From DATENM01 sp045807765 (GTDB taxonomy: Bacteria; Acidobacteriota; Blastocatellia; UBA7656): 22,372 nucleotides of DNA. Below the pieces are notes generated by a model that saw only the letters and a program-made list of their open reading frames with translations, was not told the origin of the DNA and searched no databases. The stretch is taken from the NCBI GenBank assembly GCA_045807765.1, contig JBJMGU010000062.1, positions 1-22,372 of the forward strand, read 5' to 3'. The translations under genes and the position numbers were made by a program. This document shows, one piece after another, positions 1 to 6,615 of this stretch; within the stretch, counting starts at the first letter, position 1, and each line of letters opens with the position of its first letter.

Positions 1-2
1 AT

Positions 3-938
3 GGGAGCCTGCGTTCGGTCGGGATTCAATGTGCCCTCTGCCACTCGACCGTCGATAACTCATTTGCTCCGGGCATCGGGCACAGGCTGGATGGCTGGGC
101 GAACCGCGACCTCAACGTCGGCGCCATCGTGGCGCTGGCTCCTGATCTCAGCCCCATGGCCAGTTTGCTCGGCGTCAGCCAGGACACCGTGCGACAGGTG
201 TTGCGCAGTTGGGGGCCGGGAAAATTCGACGCCGAGCTGATCCTGGACGGCAAGGCGTTTAATCCGCAACAAATCTCTAACGGCGTGGTGACCGGCAGGA
301 ATGTGCCGGGCGCGACGCTGATTCCGCCGGCGTTCGGACTTGCCGGAGTAAACCTTCACACCTGGACGGGATGGGGGTCGGTCACGCATTGGAATGCCTT
401 CGTGGCTACTCTTGAGATGCACGGCAAGGGCAGGTTCTTCGATCCGCGCTTGAACAACGCCGCGCAGTTTCCGATTGCCGCCGCGCATGGCTTCGCCGAC
501 CTGCCGCATATTGATCCTGACGAAGACTTGATTACGAGCAAGCTTCCTGCGCTTCACTTCTATCAGCTTGCCATCCCTGCGCCGAAGCCGCCCGACGGAA
601 GTTTTGACAAAGCGGCAGCGGAACGTGGCGATGCGCTCTTTGAAGACAAGGCGGGATGCAACAACTGCCATGTGGATCCGCTCTACACAGAGCCGGGCTG
701 GAACCTGCATACCGCCGCGGAGATTTGCATTGACGATTTTCAGGCGAATCGCGCGCCCGACAGGCGATATCGCACGTCGCCTTTGAAAGGGCTATGGACG
801 CATCAGAAAGGCGGCTTCTTCCACGACGGTCGTTTTGCGACTCTGCTGGATGTCGTCAATCACTACAACACGTGCTTCCACCTGGGGCTGACCGATCAAG
901 AGAAAAATGATTTAGTCCAGTACCTGTTGTCGCTTTGA
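3..938 (+). CDS. Di-heme c-type cytochrome, CCP/MauG-like (5' truncated)
   Basis: The reading frame is open from the window edge, so the start lies outside; 311 residues are visible. There are two heme-attachment motifs: CALCH at bases 30-44 (visible residues 10-14) and CNNCH at 657-671 (residues 219-223). The C-terminal part, with GGFFHDGRFATLLDVVNHYN, resembles the end of bacterial cytochrome c peroxidase/MauG-type proteins, where HDGRF follows the second heme. Such proteins are periplasmic and carry out peroxide reduction or heme-dependent oxidation of a substrate; a rubber-oxygenase-type (RoxA) relative is another possibility. The first ATG inside the window (base 129) is not the real start, because the first heme motif lies upstream of it in the same frame. 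No partner gene is visible. The cytochrome family is clear; the substrate is not. Confidence 0.85.
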   Translation, partial: GSLRSVGIQCALCHSTVDNSFAPGIGHRLDGWANRDLNVGAIVALAPDLSPMASLLGVSQDTVRQVLRSWGPGKFDAELILDGKAFNPQQISNGVVTGRNVPGATLIPPAFGLAGVNLHTWTGWGSVTHWNAFVATLEMHGKGRFFDPRLNNAAQFPIAAAHGFADLPHIDPDEDLITSKLPALHFYQLAIPAPKPPDGSFDKAAAERGDALFEDKAGCNNCHVDPLYTEPGWNLHTAAEICIDDFQANRAPDRRYRTSPLKGLWTHQKGGFFHDGRFATLLDVVNHYNTCFHLGLTDQEKNDLVQYLLSL

Positions 939-1021
939 CGCCGTTTCTGAGTTTCGCCGCATTGGCACAGGCTCGATAAAGGAACGAACCGGCGATTCAG
1001 GCAATGCGATGACGCTATGAC

Positions 1022-1174
1022 CGTTATGGGCGGGTCATCAATGGGCCGGCCAATAGCGACCTTGCGCGCGTGGACGACTAATAAAGAGCCTACGACGCCG
1101 TCCATGAGCAGATTCTGCATATGGCCGACATGCTGAGCGCCGGCATCATCGACCAGTTCCCGAAGAAGTTTTGA
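1022..1174 (+). pseudogene. Possible gene relic with two internal stops
   Basis: The gap 939-1331 has no intact gene. In one frame, bases 1022-1174 read as protein-like sequence interrupted by TAATAA at about 1079-1084. After the stops comes AYDAVHEQILHMADMLSAGI followed by IDQFPKKF and a TGA at 1172-1174. The balanced composition and the amphipathic, helical-looking end suggest the 3' remnant of a small protein. I do not recognise the family with confidence, and a chance open stretch is possible. No ribosome binding site or intact start was found. Confidence 0.28.
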
Positions 1175-1254
1175 TGGCGGCAGCGCCTCGGTCTGACCTT
1201 TGTTCCGGCGCGTTTGTGAGTCTACGCAACTCCTTCGGCCCCTCCCGGTGTCGC

Positions 1255-1284
1255 TTGATGGCGGCGCACCGGGCAACTTATAAT
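1255..1284 (+). promoter_or_regulatory. Sigma70-like promoter for the L,D-transpeptidase gene
   Basis: A perfect -10 box TATAAT (1279-1284) lies 18 bp after TTGATG (1255-1260). The predicted transcript would start near 1291, about 40 nt before the ATG at 1332. An inverted repeat, CCCGGTG at 1244-1250 and CACCGGG at 1267-1273, brackets the -35 box and could be an operator, though it may be chance in GC-rich DNA. Confidence 0.55.
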
Positions 1285-1331
1285 CGCTCGCGATAACCAG
1301 AGCGCCTACTGCCTCAGGGCAGGTGAATTTG

Positions 1332-1997
1332 ATGGCCGCATGCGTGAAACGTATCGCGGCCTGGAGTCAAAAGATGAAGCGCATAATCGCACTGGCGCTC
1401 GTGGTTGCTGCCGCCACCGCTGCCTGGATCATGTCACAAAAAAGAGTCGTCACGCCCGCTGATGCGGCGCCGCTTGCAGCCGCAATCAAGTCATCTGCCG
1501 AACCGCGCCCGGATACGCCGTTAAAATTGCCGCTCGCCGCGCCGCACATCCTCGTCAAGAAAGGCGAGCGCCGCTTGTTGCTGTTCGACGGCGACCGTCA
1601 ATTGCGCGTCTACCGTGTCGGCCTGGGCTTTACGCCGATGGGCGACAAGACGCGACAGGGTGACGGACGCACCCCTGAAGGCAGCTTCTATGTCTGCGTC
1701 AAGAACGAGGCGAGCAAGTTTTATCGCTCGCTCGGCTTGAGCTATCCCGACAAAACGCACGCGGCGCGCGGCCTGCGCGACGGACTGATCAACCGCGCGC
1801 AGCACAACGAGATCATCAGCGCCCTCGACCGCCACCAGCGCCCACCGTGGGATACGCGGCTGGGCGGCGAGATCTTCATTCACGGCAACGGCTCGTCGAA
1901 CGATTGGACGTGGGGCTGCGTGGCGCTCGACGACAAAGACATGAAAGAACTCTTCGAAGCCATCCCCAAAGGCGCGCCGGTCGTCATTGAGCCATGA
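1332..1997 (+). CDS. L,D-transpeptidase (YkuD/ErfK family), membrane-anchored
   Basis: This is a 221-residue protein with a hydrophobic N-terminal segment (about residues 18-34, signal anchor or signal peptide) and a single YkuD domain from about residue 72 to the end. The catalytic region reads IFIHGNG...DWTWGCVAL, with His184 and Cys196 as the conserved His and nucleophilic Cys; the usual S/T-H-G-C is T-W-G-C here. YkuD enzymes form 3-3 peptidoglycan cross-links or attach lipoproteins to the wall in the periplasm. The ATG at 1332 has AGGTGA five bases upstream. A GTG at 1323 is also in frame. An ATG at 1374, with GGAG seven bases before it, would start directly at the hydrophobic segment and is a serious alternative. 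The gene is convergent with the subtilase and sits downstream of a good promoter. Confidence 0.88.
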   Translation: MAACVKRIAAWSQKMKRIIALALVVAAATAAWIMSQKRVVTPADAAPLAAAIKSSAEPRPDTPLKLPLAAPHILVKKGERRLLLFDGDRQLRVYRVGLGFTPMGDKTRQGDGRTPEGSFYVCVKNEASKFYRSLGLSYPDKTHAARGLRDGLINRAQHNEIISALDRHQRPPWDTRLGGEIFIHGNGSSNDWTWGCVALDDKDMKELFEAIPKGAPVVIEP

Positions 1998-2015
1998 GGA
2001 TTTCCGCCATCGGGT

Positions 2016-2073
2016 GTGGCGCAAGGCGGTTAGCTTGCGCGAGCCATAGCGCAAGCTAACCGCCTTGCGCCAC
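2016..2073. repeat. REP-like palindrome pair (25-bp perfect inverted repeat)
   Basis: Bases 2016-2040 and 2049-2073 are perfect reverse complements separated by 8 bp (GAGCCATA). Each 25-bp arm is itself a small hairpin: GCGCAAG, loop GCGGTTAG, CTTGCGC. The same unit occurs once more at 10240-10269 with a paired base change. The location between two convergent genes and the head-to-head arrangement resemble REP/BIME-type elements; no RAYT transposase gene is in the window. Confidence 0.8.
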
Positions 2074-2110
2074 AAAAAGGCCCGCGCTGTTGAGAGCAGC
2101 GCGGGCCTTT
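2074..2110 (-). terminator. Intrinsic terminator of the subtilase gene, probably bidirectional
   Basis: A perfect 14-bp stem (2076-2089 with 2097-2110, core GGCCCGCGCTG) encloses a 7-nt loop. Read on the minus strand, the stem runs into TTTTT (complement of AAAAA at 2074-2078), as expected for rho-independent termination of the subtilase transcript ending at 2133. On the plus strand the stem is followed by a weaker T-rich run, so it may also stop the L,D-transpeptidase transcript. Confidence 0.85.
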
Positions 2111-2132
2111 CGCCTTTGCGATGGCGCGGCGG

Positions 2133-5100
2133 TTATTGAACCGTCAACGCCGTGTCGTCAATCACGAACGAAGTTTGCAGGCTGCTATCTTCCGTGCCCA
2201 GGAAGTAGACGCGAATCGTCTGCCCCGCGAACGACAGCAGATTGAAGGATTTCTGACTGTAGCCGGCGGCCTTGTTCAAATTCGAGTAAGTCGCCAGCGT
2301 CGAAAGCACGGTGTTCGACGTGTTGCGGATTTGCACTTGCAGCTTGTCGAACTGAGTCGTCGTTGTGGTTTCGGCTGAATCAATGTGCAGCCAGAAGGTC
2401 AGCGTCGCCGAGGTCGCCGTCGAAGGAATGGTGATGGTTTGGAAACACGAGTCGGTGTGTGTCGTGCCGTAGCCATCGAGCCACGCCTTCCACGTCCCGC
2501 CGTGCGCCGCTTGCGAGGCGCTGTTGGTAATCACCCCGGCGGTCGCCGTCCAGTTGACGTTGCCCGATTCAAAGCCGGGGTTCAACAACAACTGCTGCGT
2601 GCCGCCGCCGCTCGAAACCGTCAACGTCACAGGCACCGTCACCGGCGTGTTGGTCGCGCCCGTCGCGCTGATGGTGATCGCGCCATTGTAGGTTCCCGCT
2701 GCCAACCCGCTGATGTTGACCGAGACGGTCGTGGCCGAAGGCGCGGTGCCCGAAGTCGGGCTGACGCTCAACCACGTCTGGTTGGCGCTTCCTGTCCAGT
2801 TGAGCGTGCCGCCGCCGGTGTTGCTGATCGACAGCGACTGGCTCGCCGGGTTTGCGCCGCCGGCGGTCGCCGAAAAGCTCATGCTCGACGGGCTGACGCC
2901 GATGGTCGGATTGGTCGGTGAGCCGCTGTTGCCGTTGTAAGCAACCAGCGCGAAATCTTGATCGGTCGTGTCGGCGTTGCCCGGCACGCCGTCGCCGGCG
3001 ATGTTGGTCGCCTTGACGGTGATCGTGAAGCTCCCGGATGTGCCCGCCGGTAAAAAGACAGACTCGGCGTTGTTCTTCGCGTCTGCGGTGCCGCCGCTGA
3101 TTGAGTTGGCTCCCGAAAAGACATTGCCTTTGTAAGTCACACCGCCGACCGTCACTTCAAGGTCGAGGTTGTTGACCCACGGCGCGCCGGTCGTTGGCCC
3201 CGGCGCGTCCGACCACGCCAGCGTGACGCGGAACGGTTTCGTCGTGTCGGCGACCGTGCCGGTGACTTGATAGGTCTGGCCGGTCGTGCCCAGCACTTGC
3301 GTCTGATCCACACGGATGCGCGCCGTGGTGTCAAAGGCGCGGCCCAGATCCATGCGGCCCATGCCCTGGCTGTTCGACGGCAGATTGCCGCCGGTGCCGG
3401 TGCCGCTCATGTAAGCCGCCGCATTCATCAACGTCGCCTTGACCATCGCCGGGGTCGGCGCGGCCAATCCTTGGTTGAGGAAGTCTTGATAAACCAATGC
3501 CGCGCCGCCGGCGACCGCGGGCGTCGAATGTGATGTGCCGCTCGACCAGCCGTAGAGCGTCTGGCCCGCCGGCCAAAACTGATTGCAGACGCTGCTGCCG
3601 TCATAATTCGATTGCGGCACGCCGGCTTCAATGTGGGTGCCGGGAGCGACGATGTCAGGCTTGATGCGGCCATCGCCGCCGGTCGAGTTCACCGGGCCGC
3701 GGCTTGAGAAGTCGATGATGTCGTTGGCGCTGTCGGCGCCGGTGTTGGCAACCCCACAACCGTCGGTGCCGGTCTGGCGGACGTTTTCGCTGGCGCCGAC
3801 GCAGATGACGTTCTTGGCGGTCGCCGGGCTGCTGACCGTGTTCGAGGCCGAGCCGTCATTGCCGGCGGCGAAGACGACCGTGAGCTGCTGCAAGCCCGCT
3901 GTGCCGCTCTGCGCGTCGCGCACGATGGCGTCATAGGACTGCGCGCTGGCGTCGTACTTGGCCACAGGGCCGCCGGTCTGCGTCTGGAAGCCCCACGAGT
4001 TGCTCGATATGCGCGAACCCTGCCCGTACGCGGTGTTCTCCCAGACCGTGCCGCTCGATGAGGTGTTGCCGAAGATGGCGGTGATGCCGACGCGGGCGAA
4101 CGGCGCGATGCCAAGGCCGTAATTAAAACCGCTGGCGTCTTCGAACGCCGAGCCAGTGCCGCTGTTGAAGCCGCCAATGATGTGCGAGTTCAAGAAGCCG
4201 TGACCGCCAAGCACGCCGGTCTGGTTCGTCGGATTGTTGGTGAAAGCCACGCGGCTCGCCGGCAGGTCGGGATGACCGGCCAGCGTGTAGGTATCGTCAG
4301 CGACGTTGACCGCAAACGAAGTGAACTGCGAGCTGGTGAAGCCCTTTGACGCCAGCCATGAAAGATAGCCGGGGCCGGTCGGCAGGTTGCCGCTCAGGTT
4401 GCCGGCGACGATCTGTCCCTGTGCTTCATCGAGCTTGCGGCGCGAGCCACGCTCTTCGATGCCGAACACATTGTCGTACTGCGCCATCTGCGCGAGCCGT
4501 CCGGCCATCACTTGCAGCTCGACGTTGTGATAGTTGAGTACACGGTACGACTGCACGAACTCGGTCGCCAGTGCCTTGAGGTCGCTGATCGTCTGCTCGG
4601 CGTCGGGGCCGTCAATCACCTGCACGGTGACGTTGAAGGTTGCGGCGTTGTCGCGCAGGCGCATCTCGCGCAGGTAAGGCGAGACGCGAAAACCCGGCTC
4701 GTAATCGCCGACGAATTGCACGGTCGGATCGTTCTTGCCGAGCTTCATCAGCCGCCGCGCCGCGCCCGCCGAGCCGCGCACGACGTAGGCGTCGGACGGC
4801 ATATAGCTGACGATCTCTGCGCCCGTCGCCTTCAAGGACTTGAGCCATTCGTCCTGGATGGGGCCAACGAACTGTACGAGGTAAAGCCCGCCGGTCGGCG
4901 CCGTGCCCGCCGCCGAGGCGATGGAGATGTCCGATCTGCGCAGGTCGGCGGGGAGCTGATTGTAAGTTGCCGCCGGGTTGGTCGTGTCTAATACATAGCC
5001 GTTCAGGGCGATGAGATTAAATTCATCCTGCAATGCGCTGCCGAGCGATTGCATAGCCATGCGCCCCCCCATTGCACGCTCGTCTACGACCAGCATGCGG

Positions 5101-5333
5101 AAGCTGCCGTAGTTGATCTCGTCGTGGATGGCGCCTTGCTCGCTCAGCCGGTTATAGGTTGCCTGGTCTGCCGCGTCGAGGATGACCTTGTGCAATGCGC
5201 TGTCACTGACATAGGCATCCGGGGCGGCAGGGCTGGCCGATTGCGGCGTGTTGTCTTGCTGCATCAGGGCGCTGGCCGACAGGAACAATACCGTCAGTAT
5301 CAGCGCAAAAAGGAAAACGGTTGAACGCTTCAT
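2133..5333 (-). CDS. Secreted subtilisin-family (S8, Kp43-like) serine protease with BACON domain
   Basis: This is a 1066-residue secreted peptidase. The ATG at 5333 is preferred because GGAGAAGG lies just upstream and MKRSTVFLFALILTVLFLSA is a classic signal peptide; a longer frame to 5384 lacks this logic. Residues of about 27-330 form a long N-terminal propeptide-like region. The subtilase domain follows, with probable Asp346 (VADDTY), His378 (GGHGFLNSHIIGG), oxyanion Asn492 (VFAAGNDGS) and Ser601 (GTSHSTP). The His motif departs from the usual HGTHVAG. Residues of about 670-800 (VDNLDLEV-type beta-rich segment) resemble the jelly-roll domain after Kp43-type catalytic domains. About 808-908 is a BACON domain (IGVSPSSMSFSA ... 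WLSVSPTSGT ... TVTLTVSS-like end). The last ~150 residues (LLLNPGFESGNVNWTA onward) form a beta-rich module like carbohydrate-binding domains. Its likely role is extracellular protein degradation. Confidence 0.9.
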   Translation of the reverse strand: MKRSTVFLFALILTVLFLSASALMQQDNTPQSASPAAPDAYVSDSALHKVILDAADQATYNRLSEQGAIHDEINYGSFRMLVVDERAMGGRMAMQSLGSALQDEFNLIALNGYVLDTTNPAATYNQLPADLRRSDISIASAAGTAPTGGLYLVQFVGPIQDEWLKSLKATGAEIVSYMPSDAYVVRGSAGAARRLMKLGKNDPTVQFVGDYEPGFRVSPYLREMRLRDNAATFNVTVQVIDGPDAEQTISDLKALATEFVQSYRVLNYHNVELQVMAGRLAQMAQYDNVFGIEERGSRRKLDEAQGQIVAGNLSGNLPTGPGYLSWLASKGFTSSQFTSFAVNVADDTYTLAGHPDLPASRVAFTNNPTNQTGVLGGHGFLNSHIIGGFNSGTGSAFEDASGFNYGLGIAPFARVGITAIFGNTSSSGTVWENTAYGQGSRISSNSWGFQTQTGGPVAKYDASAQSYDAIVRDAQSGTAGLQQLTVVFAAGNDGSASNTVSSPATAKNVICVGASENVRQTGTDGCGVANTGADSANDIIDFSSRGPVNSTGGDGRIKPDIVAPGTHIEAGVPQSNYDGSSVCNQFWPAGQTLYGWSSGTSHSTPAVAGGAALVYQDFLNQGLAAPTPAMVKATLMNAAAYMSGTGTGGNLPSNSQGMGRMDLGRAFDTTARIRVDQTQVLGTTGQTYQVTGTVADTTKPFRVTLAWSDAPGPTTGAPWVNNLDLEVTVGGVTYKGNVFSGANSISGGTADAKNNAESVFLPAGTSGSFTITVKATNIAGDGVPGNADTTDQDFALVAYNGNSGSPTNPTIGVSPSSMSFSATAGGANPASQSLSISNTGGGTLNWTGSANQTWLSVSPTSGTAPSATTVSVNISGLAAGTYNGAITISATGATNTPVTVPVTLTVSSGGGTQQLLLNPGFESGNVNWTATAGVITNSASQAAHGGTWKAWLDGYGTTHTDSCFQTITIPSTATSATLTFWLHIDSAETTTTTQFDKLQVQIRNTSNTVLSTLATYSNLNKAAGYSQKSFNLLSFAGQTIRVYFLGTEDSSLQTSFVIDDTALTVQ

Positions 5334-5765
5334 TAAATCCTTCTCCTTATGCGGCCCACAGGCCGGGTTAGCGGGGAGGCGCAAGCGCCTGAGCTGAACT
5401 CCCGGCAGTACGAGCGGAAGGGTGCTGCCGAAAGCGGATTGTGGCGACCCGTGATGATTGTCGCGTTCGGGCCGAAAGCGCGTGTGATCGAAGCCGTCTC
5501 TGTTTTCTCATGCGCCGACTGCGCATGGGAACGCCTGATCGTTGACGCCTTCAGACGCTTTCAGCCTGCCAATCATACCGGATGGATTGAACGACTATAG
5601 AAACCGGCAAAAGAACGGGGAGGAATTGCTTGGATCCTTCCTCTCTCTGTCTGTGAGAGCAAGGCAAGATATACCGGGTCATAAGGGACTGTCAAGCCCA
5701 ATTTCAGGAATGCAGATTACATTGCAAAGTCGGGGTGGCGCGGGATGTGGCGGCCACCGCAGACA
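5334..5765. other. Gene-free gap upstream of the subtilase (long leader)
   Basis: The 432-bp gap holds the subtilase ribosome binding site (5339-5346), a small stem AGGCG/CGCCT at 5377-5390 and a strong minus-strand promoter at 5668-5695. If that promoter drives the subtilase, the transcript has a leader of about 325 nt. I searched it by eye for known riboswitch cores and recognised none. Open frames here look like chance. Confidence 0.5.
5668..5695 (-). promoter_or_regulatory. Sigma70-like promoter, probably for the subtilase
   Basis: On the minus strand a consensus TTGACA (5690-5695) is followed after 16 bp by TATATC (5668-5673). It points towards the subtilase start at 5333, with no gene between. 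The start site would be near 5660. Confidence 0.5.
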
Positions 5766-5981
5766 TCAGTCGAGGAGGTCGCCGAGGATGCGCCGCGCCA
5801 GTCGCTCGCGGTCTTCGCGGCGGCGGATGGTGCGCCGTCGGTCGGTGCCTTCGTTGTCGAGCCAGGTGACGCCCTCAATGATGACGAGCGTGTCTGCGGT
5901 GTAGCGGGTCGAGCGCCGCCGCTCCATCTTGCGCCGGTCAATGACCGCGCCGCGCCGTTCCATGCCATTCCACACACTCAT
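5766..5981 (-). CDS. Small Arg-rich hypothetical protein
   Basis: This encodes 71 residues from an ATG at 5981, with GAGG five bases upstream; an in-frame ATG at 6053 has no clear ribosome binding site. The protein is very basic and made of two Arg clusters (DRRKMERRRSTRY at about residues 15-27 and DRRRTIRRREDRERLARRI near the C terminus) around a short hydrophobic strand, TLVIIEGVTWL. I do not recognise a family with certainty. RRRSTR at residues 21-26 fits the RRxxxR pattern that opens PilZ c-di-GMP-binding domains, and ERRRSTRYTADTLVII resembles a PilZ N terminus, but the second PilZ motif (D/NxSxxG) and most of the domain are absent. It lies downstream of a c-di-GMP enzyme gene on the same strand, with its own candidate promoter. 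Confidence 0.55.
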   Translation of the reverse strand: MSVWNGMERRGAVIDRRKMERRRSTRYTADTLVIIEGVTWLDNEGTDRRRTIRRREDRERLARRILGDLLD

Positions 5982-6069
5982 ATTGACCTCGTGCTTAGAG
6001 ACAACGCCTGGGGAGGCGAGGTCGGTTGCATAGAGCCAATGAAACCCTCGCATCTACAAAATGACGATT

Positions 6070-6098
6070 ACGATAAAAGTTTCAGTAAACGGTTACAA
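6070..6098 (-). promoter_or_regulatory. Candidate promoter for the small Arg-rich protein gene
   Basis: On the minus strand TTGTAA (6093-6098), a 17-bp spacer and TATCGT (6070-6075) form a moderate sigma70 match, about 90 bp before the ATG at 5981. The surrounding stretch is clearly more AT-rich than its neighbours. Confidence 0.35.
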
Positions 6099-6111
6099 AC
6101 GCCGGCGCGAT

Positions 6112-6567
6112 TCATTCGGGCGACAGATCGACGCGCTCGGCGCGGCGAAAGTAAAGAGCGCGCGGCGCGGCGCTCGCGACCGTCGCTTCGCGGTCGGCGG
6201 CTGCCGGAGGCAAAGTCAGCGCCGCGGCCCGTTCGATGGCGGCCAGCACCCCGGCTTCTTCGCTGCGAAAGACCTGCTCGCGCAATGCCGCCGCCTCGTT
6301 GCTGAGCGCCGTGATCTTGACGGCCAGGGCGTCGCGGTCGGCGCGCAACGCTGATCGCTTCAGTGCCAGGCGGTTGATCTCGGTCTGCCGCTCTTCGATC
6401 TCGCGCTCCAGTAAGCACTCTTCATCTTCGCAAACGGCGGCGCGACGGTACAACCCTGCCGCCTCGTCTTCGAGCGCTTCGGCCATCTGTTCGAGCATAC
6501 GCATCTTGGCGCGCATCACCGGCGCTGCGGCGTCCTGAATCTCTTCGTCTTCAATGAGTAATGCCAT
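6112..6567 (-). CDS. Coiled-coil protein of unknown function
   Basis: This encodes 151 residues from an ATG at 6567, with GGGAAG six bases upstream; the frame extends to a TTG at 6591, which I consider unlikely. After a short acidic start (MALLIEDEEIQD), residues of about 20-120 are rich in Glu, Arg, Ala and Leu with heptad-like spacing (for example LLEREIEERQTEINRLALKR), which predicts a long helical coiled coil. The tail is Ala/Pro-rich. There is no signal peptide or membrane segment, so it is probably cytoplasmic. It starts 48 bp after the stop of the HD-GYP/GGDEF gene on the same strand and is probably co-transcribed with it, which suggests a partner or structural role; no function can be named. 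Confidence 0.6.
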   Translation of the reverse strand: MALLIEDEEIQDAAAPVMRAKMRMLEQMAEALEDEAAGLYRRAAVCEDEECLLEREIEERQTEINRLALKRSALRADRDALAVKITALSNEAAALREQVFRSEEAGVLAAIERAAALTLPPAAADREATVASAAPRALYFRRAERVDLSPE

Positions 6568-6615
6568 AAACGGCTTCCCTTCCCTTTGCAAACTTCAAAT
6601 CGAGCGTCCCAATTT

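Noticed and set aside
2385..2921. Plus-strand open frame of 178 codons in the subtilase C-terminal region
   Set aside because: It is antisense to the BACON region of the protease and highly Arg-rich; no independent support.
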